64,000 nt of DNA, taken from contig CM066031.1 in the NCBI GenBank assembly GCA_033557465.1, forward strand, positions 1,443,116,163 through 1,443,180,162. The letters run 5' to 3'. This document shows, piece by piece, positions 1 to 10,408 of the stretch. How positions within the stretch are numbered: position 1 is the first letter of the stretch; each line of letters begins with the position of its first letter. Made by a program: the position numbers and the translations under genes. The DNA is from Ichthyophis bannanicus (Eukaryota; Chordata; Amphibia; Gymnophiona; Ichthyophiidae). Under the pieces are notes generated by a model, which made no database searches, had not been told where the DNA came from, and saw only the letters and a list, made by a program, of their open reading frames with translations.

Positions 1-1059
1 ACCTTAGAAACATCAAATCACACAACGCACTCCTTCTCCAGGAAAGCTTGCATACTCTTATATACCTTAGCACCTAAAGTGGGGAGCTGGGGAATCCCAC
101 TCTGACTGGAACTGGCCCTTAAGCACCTCCAGGAACAGGAAGATGGTAATATATTTCTGCACATCTTGCAGGAGGGGATGAATCCCGAGTTCCTGCTCCG
201 TGCCTGAAGCAACCATCAAGCTCAAGGTGGATGAATCGCTACGAATCAACGCCTCCAGTTCCTCCTTCCAAAACAGTTCCTCCTTTGGCCTTCTCACAAT
301 CCTCTGAAGGCAAAAGTACTTCTTTAAACATATCAGACAACTGAATCTAAGCCACAGTCCAAATCACAGACAGATCCCAGCTGATCCCCAGTTCTAAGGG
401 GCGCTTTTTGCTGGAGACGCTTAGCCATAGTCAAACAGGGCTTCCACTCTCAGCCTGCCCCGCATGAGACTGCATTTGGGGGAAAACCAGAGGCTGCAGA
501 ATCTGAATTTCCATGCCAGAATGATCAGGTCTGTTGTAAAAAGGTAAAAGAAATCCAGGGAGGACAATCCGGACTCCAGAAGCTCTCCTCATGAAAAGGA
601 CCTCCCTACTCCAAGGGACCCAGTCACTGTCTATCCCCTAGAGGACAGGGAGCAGCGCACAGCATGATAGCTAGAACCTCCAGCCAGCTGGTTATCCTTA
701 ACCACAGCACAATCTGTCACCTCCTGCCCTTAGGAAGGCAAGGCCAGACTAACATCATCCCCCTACGATCCCTACAGGGACAACGCAGGGAAATGCCATG
801 CTAGAAGAGCAGAGTCCAGAAGCTGGACTCCAGAAGCAAGGCACCTTGCTTGCCATAGGCTAAATAATGATTCCTGGAAAACGACAGAGTTAAGGCAAGT
901 ATCACAACAGTGTGCACTAAGGTTGCAGCCCAAAGGCACACATTAACTGCGCCTTTACTGCAATGTGCATTACGGGCGCTAGGGTAGGAACATGCATTGG
1001 AGCCACTTGGGTGGAATGTGCATACAGACCATGTGACCAGCAAGCACACAATAGGAGAA
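1..1059. other. Unassigned left flank, no confident gene
   Basis: I see no recognisable domain here. A minus-strand open frame at 67-297 (76 aa, acidic and glutamate-rich at its start) resembles nothing I can name and has no convincing upstream context. The last 150 bases before 1060 are rich in short TGCATT/GTGCATTA words like those seen in MITE-type repeats elsewhere in the window, so part of this stretch is probably also repeat-derived. DIRS element A is inserted at its right edge. Confidence 0.4.
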
Positions 1060-1247
1060 AGCACAGTTACTTACCTGTAACAGGTGATCTCTAGGAACAG
1101 CAGGAATTAGTCCTCACTTATGGGTACGTCGGAACCGACGGAGCCTGCGCGGGAAAGCTCCCCAGCTTCCCAGAAAGGAAGCTTTTGGGGCCTCCCACAG
1201 CGCATGCACGCTGCCTTCCCGCCTTCCTGACCAACTCTCTTCAGTTC
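1060..1247. repeat. Left inverted terminal repeat of DIRS A
   Basis: This is the element's 3' side. From the GGTACGTCGGAACC segment to the CTTCAGTTC at 1247 it is nearly the exact reverse complement of 6524-6685. The outermost part differs between the two ends. The left terminus carries GTTACTTACCTGTAACAGG, whose complement includes the perfect splice-donor-like CAGGTAAGT and the near-palindrome ACCTGTAACAGGT. Confidence 0.9.
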
Positions 1248-1329
1248 GAGTTTAAAGCTGAGACACTAGAGAGAGGAAAGGAAAGAGAGAGAGAGAGAGA
1301 GATACAACTCCTAGGGGAGGTGGGTGGGT

Positions 1330-1427
1330 TGTGAGGACTAATTCCTGCTGTTCCCAGAGATCACCTGTTACAGGTAAGTAACTGTGCTATCTCCAGGAAC
1401 AAGCAGGAATGAGTCCTCACTTATGGG
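1330..1427. repeat. Internal complementary region of DIRS A
   Basis: Bases 1330-1388 are the reverse complement of the left terminus (1060-1115), and 1389-1427 are the reverse complement of the right terminus (6650-6685). The switch at about 1388/1389 (GTGCT|ATCTCC) marks where the two element ends would be joined in the circular intermediate. This is the hallmark that separates DIRS from LTR and non-LTR elements. A (GA)n microsatellite sits just outside it at 1263-1303. Confidence 0.9.
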
Positions 1428-1525
1428 GACTCCCTAGCTGAGATGCCGGGGAGATCCCCCTCCAAGGGTTCCTCATCTTCCTATGGATCTCAGGCATCCA
1501 TTAAGGGAAGGTGGGCAGGAGTTGC

Positions 1526-2908
1526 TTAAGAATGGAACAGGTGTCTGAGGACAGCCTGACCGAACAAGGCATCCCGGCGGGAGTCCTTGTCCAAGCAGTA
1601 ATGGGCTGTGAAGGTATGAACCGAGGCCCAGGTGGCTGCTCGACAGATCTGATCGATGGATACAGAATGAAGATGAGCCATAGATGTGGCCATGGCTCGC
1701 ACATTATGAGCTGTGACATGGCCTTCCAGAGAAAGGTTCGTACTCTGGTAAGCAAAAGAAATACACTGAGCAATCCAATTGGACAGTGTTCTTTTTGTGA
1801 CTGGAAGTCCTAAATGAGAAGGATCAAAAGCAACAAAAAGTTGAGAAGACTTTCGATGTTGCTGTGTCCTGTGGATGTAAAAGGCAAGGGCTCTTTTACA
1901 ATTTAAGGTATGTAAGTTCCTCTCTGCACTGGATGCATGAGGAGCTGGAAAAAAGACAGATAGATATACCTCTTGATTAAGATGAAAAGGCGAGACCACT
2001 TTAGGCATAAAGTGAGGATTTGTCCTAAGGACTACCTTATCATGATGGAACCTTGTATAAGGTGGATTAGCCACTAAAGCCTGCAATTCACTGATGCGGC
2101 GAGCAGAAGTGATTGCGACAAGGAAAATGACTTTCCAGGAAAGAAATTTCAAGGAGGTAGTGGCTAAGGGTTCAAAGGGTGGCTTCATAAGCTGACCAAG
2201 AACCACGTTTAAGTCCCATGCCACCGGAGGAGGCCGAATGGGAGGTTTAGTTAAAGTTAGACCTCTCATGAATCTTGCAATAAGAGGATGAGAGGAAACA
2301 GGTTGTCCATTGATAGGTTGAAGAGATGCTGCAATAGCACTCAAATGGACCCTTACAGAATTTGTTTTAAGTCCTGCATTGGAAAGATGCAGGAGATATT
2401 TGAGTAAAGACTTCAAAGGTAGTGCTAGAGGGTTAAGACCTTTGTCAGCACACCAAATTGAAAATCTTTTCCATTTAAAAGCATAAGAACGCCTGGTGGA
2501 AGGTTTCCTCAATGCATGGAGGACATCCTTCACCTGTTGAGAAAGATTCAAGTCTTGAAGGTCTAGGCCTTCAGTAACCAAGCTCTGAGGTGAAGGGACT
2601 TGGGGTTTGGGTGCCACAAAGTCCCCTCCTCTTGAGACAGAAGGTCTGGAGCAGCTCCCAGATCCAGGGAGGGTGTCTGGGAGAGATGCAGAAGTAGAGG
2701 GTACCACACTTGGCGTGGCCAGCGTGGAGCTATGAGGATCATGGATCCTTGATCCCTCTGAAGTTTGAATAGAGTCTTGGGAATCAAGGGAATGGGTGGA
2801 AAGGCATAGAGGAAGGCCTGACCCCAATGAAGGCATCCTTGGCCTGAGCTCCCTGACACGGAATCCTGGAACAGAACCGGGGAAGTTTGGCATTGTACGG
2901 ACTTGCAA
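1526..2908 (-). CDS. DIRS tyrosine recombinase (element A), intact frame
   Basis: A 460-residue open frame encoding the element's tyrosine recombinase, which integrates the circular DNA copy by strand exchange. The catalytic set is visible in order: Arg270 (motif SARRISEL), His401 and Arg404 (motif HNVR), Trp427 in the position often held by His or Trp, and the nucleophile Tyr437 (motif FTAHYCLD). A SAM-like N-terminal DNA-binding part covers roughly residues 125-245. Residues 1-110 lie in a frame overlapping the end of the RT-RNase H frame and may not be translated as such; overlap of these two genes is usual for DIRS1-type elements. No premature stop or frameshift is seen, unlike in gag and pol of the same copy, and unlike the recombinases of elements B and C. 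Host recombinases of this fold are not expected in a vertebrate nucleus. Confidence 0.93.
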   Translation of the reverse strand: MQVRTMPNFPGSVPGFRVRELRPRMPSLGSGLPLCLSTHSLDSQDSIQTSEGSRIHDPHSSTLATPSVVPSTSASLPDTLPGSGSCSRPSVSRGGDFVAPKPQVPSPQSLVTEGLDLQDLNLSQQVKDVLHALRKPSTRRSYAFKWKRFSIWCADKGLNPLALPLKSLLKYLLHLSNAGLKTNSVRVHLSAIAASLQPINGQPVSSHPLIARFMRGLTLTKPPIRPPPVAWDLNVVLGQLMKPPFEPLATTSLKFLSWKVIFLVAITSARRISELQALVANPPYTRFHHDKVVLRTNPHFMPKVVSPFHLNQEVYLSVFFPAPHASSAERNLHTLNCKRALAFYIHRTQQHRKSSQLFVAFDPSHLGLPVTKRTLSNWIAQCISFAYQSTNLSLEGHVTAHNVRAMATSMAHLHSVSIDQICRAATWASVHTFTAHYCLDKDSRRDALFGQAVLRHLFHS

Positions 2909-4571
2909 AGAGGTCTATGTCCGGGGTCCCCCATTCTTGAAAGATTCTGAGTACCTGACCCATGTGCAGGGACCATTCGTGTGGCAGCAGGACTCGACTG
3001 AGTCTGTCTGCCCAAGAGTTTTGGATTCCTGGGAGGTACACTGCCAGGAGATGAATCCCATGCTCTCTGGCGAAGGCCCAGAGTTTTAGAGCTTCGTTGC
3101 AAAGCAACAGAGAGCCAGTCCCTCCTTGTTTGTTTACGTAGAACATGGCTACTTGATTGTCGGTATGAACAAGGACTGTCATGTTGATGAGGAGGGTATG
3201 AAAGACCTTGAGAGCAAGGAAAATTGCTCGCAGCTCCAAAAGGTTGATATGAAGGGTGGTCTCCTGTGGAGACCAAAGGCCCTGAGTGGAGAGGTCTTGG
3301 AGATGAGCTCCCCAGCCTGTTTGGGAGGCATCTGTAGTAAGAGTTGCTTGGGGTAACACAGGTTGGAAGGGGGCCCCCAACAACAGATTTTGATTGGATA
3401 CCCACCATTGGAGGGACCAAAAAAGATGTTTTGAGGTTGCTATTTGGTCTGAGAGAGCTCCTGATGCTTGGGTCCACTGTGTGGACAAGGTCCATTGAGC
3501 TGCTCTCATATGTAGGCGAGCATAAGGCACTACATGAACAGTGGATGCCATGTGACCTAGCAGTTGTAGCATCTCTCTGGCAGTCAAGTGGCTTCTGGAC
3601 TGAATTTGAGAGGCCAAGTGCACTAGACGGTTGCAACGGGCCTGAGGAAGATAGGCCCTTGCAGTGGTAGTATCTAGCCAAGCCCCGATGAACTCTAGGG
3701 GTTGAGTAGGGGTGAGTTGAGACTTTGGCAGATTGATGACAAGTCCCAGATACTGCAATATGCGTCTGGTGTGGTCCAGGGAAGTCTGAGCCTCGGACTG
3801 AGATGGAGCTCGGATGAGCCAGTCGTCCAGGTACGGGAAGACAAAGATCCCCAGAGTGCGTAGAAATGCAGCTACTATTGCCATGCATTTGGTAAATACC
3901 CTTGGAGCAGAGGCTAGACCGAAGGGGAGTACTCTGTATTGGAAATGTTTTCCCTGGAACATGAACCGTAGGAATTTTCTGTGGGATGGATGGATGAGTA
4001 TATGTGTGTACGCATCCTTGAGATCTAGAGAACAAAGCCAGTCCTGACTCTGTAGGTATGGAAGGAGAATACCTAGAGAAAGCATTTTGAATTTCTCTTT
4101 GTAGAGGAATTTGTTCAATTCTCTGAGATCTAGAATTGGTCTGTATCCCCCTGTTTTCTTGGGAATCAGAAAATAGGGGGAGTAGAAACCTGACCCTTGT
4201 TGAGGAAGAGGAACCTCTTCTATTGCCCTTTGGGCGAGAAGAGTGGTCACCTCTTGTCCCAACAGGTACAGGAGAGATGGGGGAGAATTGAATTGTCTCA
4301 CCATGGTATGGGGAGGAAGGCTGGAGAAATGCAGTTTGTAGCCCTCTCTGATGATAGAGAGAGTCCACGGTTCTGATGTGATTTGTTCCCATCTGGGAGC
4401 AAAATGAGCTAACCTTCCTGGAATGGTGAGAGGTTCTGGCTGCTGCAGAGCCAGAAATGGTAAGTTCTCTAGAACCAAGTCAAAAACCCTGAGGAGGTTG
4501 GGACTGCTGGGTTGTAGCAGACCCTGTGGCCTTTGTTCTGGCCTGCTTAGGTTGCTGACGCTTAGGAGCAA
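2563..4571 (-). pseudogene. DIRS reverse transcriptase-RNase H (element A), one frameshift
   Basis: The frame 4571-2784 (595 aa) encodes reverse transcriptase followed by RNase H. RT motifs: catalytic Asp183 (SLDLKDAY), the LPFGLASAP motif at 215-223, and YLDD at 247-250. RNase H acidic residues appear at Asp414 (TTDAS), Glu446 (LLELRA), Asp471 (HTDNQ) and Asp522 (WADRLSR). After the DIDLFAS segment the reading shifts near 2830: the conserved continuation (YAFPPIPLI, then MILIAPRWPRQ) is found in another frame running to 2563. That C-terminal block lies where DIRS elements carry a Dam-methylase-like region; I cannot confirm a methylase fold. Comparison with element B shows a few codons lost at the shift. 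A second, very long frame (4392-2563) overlaps almost all of RT and is discussed as a finding. Confidence 0.9.
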
Positions 4572-6297
4572 AGCGAACTTGGGAAGATTGCTGGCCAGTA
4601 TTAGTGGAAAATCTGGTCTTTTTATAGAAAGTTTTCTTAAAAGGTTTTTTCTTGGCAGGGGTAGAGGTAGACTTAGAAAGTCTATCTAGAGCAGCATTCT
4701 CTGCATCCATTTGAGTGGCTTTGGATTTGCCACTCTTTGCCAAAGAGATTTTCACCTGTGCAGGGCAAATTGCCCAAGCCTTCTTGTACCCAGGGTTCCA
4801 AATCAGAGGCCTGGAGCCAAGCCAGTCTGCGAGCAGCTATGGCTATGCCAGAGGCTCTGCTTGCTTCCTCAAAATAGTCAAAGGCTGCTCTGTTGGAGAA
4901 CTTGGAAATATCTTGAGTATGTTTTAGCAAAAGAAGAAATTCCTCCTGTTTATCCTCTGGGATAAAGGGGAGAAATTGACGTATCTTTAATGCAATCTCT
5001 TTCAAAAACATGCCCATATAAAGGCTGTATGAATTGATTCTGGCAATAAGCATGCTAGCTTGGAAGATTTTTCTCCCAAAAGCATCCAGAGTCCTACATT
5101 CTCTTCCTGGAGGGGTAGAAGAGTGTCTTTTGGTACTCTATCTTTTTCATAGCAGACTTCACCACAATAGAGTGGTGAGGAAGCTGAGTTTTTTGAAAAC
5201 CAGGAGAAGGAGGAACCCGATACATGGTGTCCAAACGTCGAGAATGTGGAGATAGGGTAAGAGGAGCCTCCCATAAATCCATCATGTGTTCTTGAAGAAT
5301 TTCATGTATGGGTAAGGTGGCTGCCTCTTTAGGAACCTTAGAGTATCCTAAAATATCTAATTTTTTTTTGCTCTAGGTTCCTTTTCTGAGGATACAGAGA
5401 TGGAGAGTCCTTTAGCTACTTCAATAATGAAGTCTTGAAAGGACAAATCCTCTGGAGGAGACATTCCCCTTTTTGGAGAAGAGGGCTCCTCAGGAAGAGT
5501 GAAAGAGACATCAGCAAAATCATCTGAGGCATCAGACTCTGAGGATTCAAAGTATCGTCTATTCGCTTCCAGAGATCGATACGCGTACCGATCGGTACCG
5601 ATATCGGGCGAACCGGGTACCGGAGCGGTATCGAAGAAAGCCCCGGAACCGGGGACCGGAACCGGCATGCTACTGGAAGTAGATGCTCTGGGTACCGGAA
5701 TCGGTTGCGGTACCGGAATCGGAACCGATTGTCGCGCGGTACCGATGGCGGTGCAGCATTAAGGAAAGTTAGTAAGGCCTGCTGCATGGATTGTACCGTA
5801 GTACTCATAGCCGCCACAACTGTCTGGAAGTCGGTACCGGTGTTAGCCGGTACCCCAGAGCAGTCTAACAGGAGATCGGTCGAGGCCGTGCCATCGATGT
5901 CTACCTGTAACCCCATAGGAGGAGCTTTGGAAGCCGGAGCTTCCCGCCGGGGTTTTTTGGCTGGGGCAGGGTCCTCAGGGTCAATTACAAGGGCCTCTTG
6001 CTGTTTAGAGGGAGATTTGCCTTTTGAGGACTTGCCCGAAGAATGTTTGGTTACCTGAGATCCATCAGGAGAAGAAGACCTGGAGGATGTTGATGCTGGA
6101 GTATCGGTAGAAAACAGCATATGAAATTTATTTGCTCTGTTCTGTAAGCCCCTTTTGGACATCAGAGAGCAGGATGGACAATCCGGAATGGAATGGTCAG
6201 GCCCCAAACATTTAAGACACCAGTCATGGGTGTCTGTAATTGAAATAGTACCGGTACACTTAGTGCATTTTTTAAAACCAGAAGCTGGTTTGTCCAT
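4480..6297 (-). pseudogene. DIRS gag-like ORF1 (element A), several frameshifts
   Basis: Gag-like protein that should package the element RNA. The likely start is the ATG at 6297 (MDKPASGFKKC), not the upstream in-frame ATG at 6444, because the upstream residues are low-complexity and homology with element B begins at this point. A cysteine cluster follows (KCTKC, then CLKC, a histidine in GPDHS, then DCPSC), like a zinc knuckle. The coding is split over several frames (about 6297-5416, 5668-5357, 5285-5094, 5053-4682, 4755-4480), so this copy is broken. A basic, glutamine/proline-rich tail ends at 4480, overlapping the pol frame by about 90 bases. CpG-rich GGTACCG-type words between 5570 and 5900 are an internal peculiarity shared with B. 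Confidence 0.82.
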
Positions 6298-6523
6298 GAG
6301 GGAGACCTGAGAAGGCCTAGAGGCCTCACAGAAAAAATACACCAAGTGTAGGGAAGGTAATATATATATATTTTTTTTTTTAAATAAATGAAAAAAAAAA
6401 AAAAGGACCGTCGGTACCGGTCTGGAATCGGGGAAGGCAGACACGCGGTCAAAGAAACAAATTAAAATAACAATTTCTTCAGCGGTGACAGGAACACGAC
6501 CTGCTGGCTCCGCGGAAAAAGAA

Positions 6524-6685
6524 GAACTGAAGAGAGTTGGTCAGGAAGGCGGGAAGGCAGCGCGCATGTGCTGTGGGAGGCCCCAAAAGCTTCCTTTCTG
6601 GGAAGCTGGGGAGCTTTCCCGCGCAGGCTCCGTCGGTTCCAACGTACCCATAAGTGAGGACTCATTCCTGCTTGTTCCTGGAGAT
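6524..6685. repeat. Right inverted terminal repeat of DIRS A
   Basis: The 5' end of the element. It mirrors 1060-1247 from GAACTGAAGAG at 6524 to the GAGAT at about 6685. The repeat is followed by AATGCTAATGCG, which is not part of the internal complementary region and is therefore flank. Confidence 0.9.
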
Positions 6686-7522
6686 AATGCTAATGCGTGC
6701 AGAAAACGGCAGGAAACCCCCATATCATACCAACGGTCATCAGCAGTCTACCCCGAATTGCATCCCACACAGAAAGAAATCGGAAGCCCCCAATAAGGAC
6801 AAAGACAAGGTCAAGTCTTGGTACTCCCCCCTGTCAGTCTCAGGCAGAGGATTCGTGCCGGGCTCAGGTCTACTACCGATACTGTTTCACTGGCTTTTGC
6901 AGCACTGCGTTTGAATTGGCTGGCAGGCAGATTCCTCTGAGAGTCTTCTGCAATCTTAGGAGAGGACAGGGGGAGAACAGAGGAGGAGCGAGGAGGTGTT
7001 GACGTTGTCAAGGTTGCTGCACTCTTCCAAATCCTGGCTGCGCAACAGGCTGTTATCATGATAAGTGCATGGAGCTGAACCATATTTCCCTTCTCCTATG
7101 GCTACCAAAAAGACCGCAGTCTAGTGGAGACACCCACATTGCTCACTTGGTATCACCCTTAAGGTGGTCGTTCACAAGTCTTTAATCAATCTTTTTCTCT
7201 GAAATCTCCAGAATTTTCTTCAGAGAGGAGAAAAATCCATCCATCATCAGCTGGAGAAAAAGAAATACTGAAAAGACCTCTGGTGGCTGAGGCGTATAGA
7301 GGCAGGGGAATGGTGTCATTGAAACATGGTAGAGACAAAGAACCAATGAAAAGCCCAATCTGCTGGAAGGGGAAACACTAACTACTTGTCTGTACTAGTC
7401 TAGCAGGATGATATGGAATAGGCTCTTATCCACTACCATTCTTTTGCGTATCTGTAGTGTCTATATAGCACATGTTCAACCACATGTTCAACCACTGTGT
7501 GCATACAATCAGAAAAAAAAAT
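6686..7522. other. Unassigned; possible end fragment of another DIRS family
   Basis: No intact gene. The segment at about 7395-7425, read on the minus strand, starts ATCATCCTGCTAGAC..., closely matching the start of element F at 28549 (ATCATCCTGCTATATC). I infer that it is the 5' terminus of a related minus-strand DIRS whose interior (6686-7395) is decayed. A weak minus-strand frame (7083-6811) has no recognisable motif. A short duplicated word (CACATGTTCAACCA twice) lies at 7469-7495. Confidence 0.4.
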
Positions 7523-7576
7523 GTATTCTTAATGTACTACTTCCACCTGAGCAATAAATGGCATGTGGATGCTACT
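7523..7576. repeat. 54-bp direct repeat, left copy, flanking DIRS D
   Basis: Near-identical to 10409-10462 (a handful of substitutions, both ending CATGTGGATGCTACT). The pair brackets the truncated DIRS element D exactly, like an unusually long target-site duplication. Confidence 0.85.
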
Positions 7577-7960
7577 ATGCATGACACTGGAAATGCCTCA
7601 TTGGTACCGCAAACCTGAGGAACTGCTGGTGTTCTGCTCGTACGGGGATGTGCAGGCAAGCCTCCGTTAAGTTGAGAGACATCAAGAATCCTCTTTCCTG
7701 ACTGCCACAATGATAAGAGCGTAAAGTTTCCATGTGAAAATACAGGACCCGCAGGCAGCAATTCACTCGCTTGAGGTCGAGGATCGGGCGGAAGGAGTCT
7801 TCCTTTTTTGGCACAACAAAATAAATGGTGTACCGACTGTAGCCGTACTGGACTCAGGAACCAGCACCACAGCCCTGAGCTGTAACAGCCACGTTAAGGT
7901 GTCCTGAACCGCTTTTGCAAGCACCTTGCAAGGAGACTGAACGAAGGAGTTGCCCACCAA
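7577..7960 (-). pseudogene. DIRS RT fragment (element D)
   Basis: Pieces of the RT fingers region in two frames. Recognisable words are FRPILDLKRVN, HMETLRS, SLNLTEA and HIPVRAEHQ, all shared with the intact-looking RT of element C (positions 52146-51350). The catalytic YLDD box is not included because the element stops short of it. The original frame has at least one shift (7960-7763 versus 7814-7575). Confidence 0.8.
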
Positions 7961-8008
7961 CCGAGCGAATTCGAGGGTATACCCCTCTCAAATGACTTCT
8001 AAAACCCA

Positions 8009-9419
8009 TTAGTCGGAGTTGATCCGAACCCAGGCAGGGTAGAATTCCCACAGCCGACCACACATGGGCTGCACCACCACCTGGACCCCCCCTCGCTTCA
8101 TTGTGATTTCTCGAGTCCCAAGGATGAAGCGGCGGCAAAACCTCTGCCCGCTCCTTGGAAGCTTTGAAACCTTTGTCCCCTTGAGGAGATCCTTCATTTC
8201 TGAAGGGGGTAAAGCGGGTTGAACAAAAACATCTTGATGTCCCACGGCCGACCCCATGGCGCGGAAGGGGTGCAAGCTTTGCTTCTGCTTATCCTTGGGC
8301 AAACGCCCGCCTTTGGACGCTCCTAGATCTTTCACCAACTTGTCCAGATCCTCCCCGAAGAGCAGTTTGCCTCTAAAGGGAAGCTTGCCGAGTCGGGCCT
8401 TAGAAGAATTGTCCGCCACCCAGTTACGTAACCAGAGATAGCAGCGATCCGCCTCTACCAAGGCCATGCTGTTAGAAAGCTCCTAATGAGGTCATAATGG
8501 ATATCTGCCAAATAAGTAGTTCCCGACTCTAGCCTGGCAGCCTCTCCAGACTGGTCTGCAGCTGGTTCTCCTTATTGTTGAACCCACTGTGACTAGCGGA
8601 GGCGGGCTTTAGCCACCCATGCTCCGCAAATGGACACCTGCAGCAAGAGGGCATTGACATAAAAAGCCTGTTTCAACAAGGTGTCCAATTTCCTATCTTG
8701 GGCATCTTTGAGCGCAACACTGCCCTCCACCGGGATTGTTGTCTTCTGTGTAACTGCAGAAACCGCTGCATCAACTTTCAGGGGCCGAAACAACTCACAG
8801 TCCTGGGGAAAAACCTTCTGCGATTTGCATACCACTTGCAATAATGGGTCCTCCAGTGACTCATCTTCCACTGGAACACTGGTGGGCATATTAAGTGCCT
8901 TAAGGGATTCCACAATTAGTGACGGCAACTCCTCTCAGCGGAACACGCACACAATGCGTGCCTGCTCCTCCTGCTCGAGGATCTCCCTTTCTAGATCCGT
9001 GTCCAAGTCATCCCTTTCTGGCCCTTCGGACAACGGAGATTCTCCCTGACCCTCCTCCGAAGGTCTGGGCCTCTTTGCGGGTAGTGTCCCCTGCTCGCTC
9101 CGAACCCGAGGGACCTCCCCACCTACACCTGCTGGCACAGACAGAATGCCTGATGTAAAAGGAGGACAAATTCCAGTGAGAATATTCCCAGGACCCCTAC
9201 CTCACCCACACTCTGAGGTACAGAGGGTTCGGGGATGGCCAGGGTACAAGAAGTTGTATGCTGTGGGGCGAGCAGGGAAGCCACAGAATCCTGCGCCTCT
9301 GAAGATGGAGAGAGCACCCTGTCTTGTCCTACCTTGTCCCTTAGGGTCTGTTCCATGAAGGCAGCTTCTTGCGCACAACCCCTGCAAATGCCCGCCTCAG
9401 AGATTGCACCATGCCTCAT
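8009..9419 (-). pseudogene. DIRS gag-like ORF1 (element D), frameshifted
   Basis: Fragments of the gag-like protein in several frames: 9419-9123 (contains a CRGC pair), 9138-8935 (acidic), 8928-8593 and 8467-8009. The best match to element C gag is the block with TIPVEGSVALKDAQDRKLD and, later, NWVADNSSKARLGKLPF followed by KLVKDLGASKGGRLP. This is the capsid-like region of the lineage. No enzymatic motif is expected or seen. Confidence 0.75.
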
Positions 9420-10408
9420 CTCACGCAGCAGGCATAAAAGGAATAAAAGACAGGGGAGGCTTTCCCCACTTACCTCTGGTCTTCCTTGCGGCCCCGCTGG
9501 AGCTTCCCTTCCTGTAACTACCCTTAAGAAAGGAAAGGACCAGCACCTGACTTAATCATCAAGAAAAAGAAACCCCTCTTTTTTTTTTTTTGGTTCTGAA
9601 AATAAGAAACGTACACTGAAAGTCCGATTGCAACAAACTCTACCAGAAACAGAGGACCCGTGCTTTGGGAGGGAAAGGAGAGGCCAAAAAACTAATGCAG
9701 GAGCAGAGAGGAAAAGAGAAACTCTCACCGTCTTCCCGCGCTGCTCAGGAACACACGGCTAGGCCCAAAACTCCAAACTTAGCCTCCCCGCCGGGATCGC
9801 AGTTTTTTTTTATTTTTGCATGCTTTGCTACACAGATTGCCGCCACGGGTTGAGAGGAGCACTGACAAGCCAAGGGAAACCACCTACCTCCACGGGAGAG
9901 CTGTTCTTGTCCCCTTCCTCCCCTCGTGCTCAGCCAACTGCAGCTTTGGCGGCAAGGGGATTCTCCAGGGATCTCTGCCAGCTGTGCCTGACTTGCATGG
10001 AATTGAAACACGGCTCAACCAAATCCAGGATCAGAAGCCACCAAGTTCTCGGTTCACAAAGAAACCTCCAACACCCACCCCCCACACAACCAGAGGGGGG
10101 GGGGTCCTCCAATGCTTCGTTTTTTTCTTCTTGCCCTGCACTAAAAATAAACTAAGCTCAAAGCACAAAACAGAGTGAAGGATAAAATGTATCCCTATCC
10201 TAAACCTCCTTAGTTGTCCCTTCAATGAGTCCAGCACCCTGGCTCACTACCTCCTCCAGCTGCTTGAAGACTGAGCATACTAGAGCTTGTGGGAGGTCCC
10301 TGCTGTATTGTACTGGTGTCACCAAAAGATGACATGCTCAATTTCCAAGCTGCTGGAAGAGGTACACTACCCAGAGGTGCAGGACTGGACTGGAGGGACG
10401 ATGAGGAA

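Larger units (their letters stand above)
1060..6685 (-). mobile_element. DIRS retrotransposon, element A (near full length)
   Basis: A 5.6-kb DIRS-type retroelement read on the minus strand, so its 5' end is at 6685. It has the diagnostic set: inverted terminal repeats (1060-1247 and 6524-6685), an internal complementary region (1330-1427) matching the outer ends of both repeats, and gag, RT-RNase H and tyrosine recombinase in that order. DIRS elements replicate through a circular DNA that the recombinase integrates; the internal complementary region templates closure of the circle. Gag and pol carry frameshifts, but the recombinase frame is open, so this copy is probably dead yet fairly young. 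The ends are inferred from where the internal complementary region switches from one terminal match to the other. Confidence 0.93.
7577..10408 (-). mobile_element. Truncated DIRS retrotransposon, element D
   Basis: A 2.8-kb, 5'-containing piece of a DIRS lineage related to C and E, on the minus strand. From right to left it has a terminal segment ending ...GGACTGGACTGGAGGGAC (about 10210-10408), a gag-like region (9419-8009) and the N-terminal part of reverse transcriptase (7960-7577). RNase H, recombinase and the other terminus are absent. The right-end sequence recurs at 59890-60020 in element E and at 62846-62932. Confidence 0.8.

Noticed and set aside
67..297. 76-aa acidic frame at the left end as a host exon
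   Set aside because: No recognisable family and no convincing splice sites; left as unassigned.
2563..4392. 609-aa frame as an independent gene
   Set aside because: Most of it is an alternative register of RT-RNase H; only its last 90 residues are the shifted pol end. Kept only as a low-interest finding.
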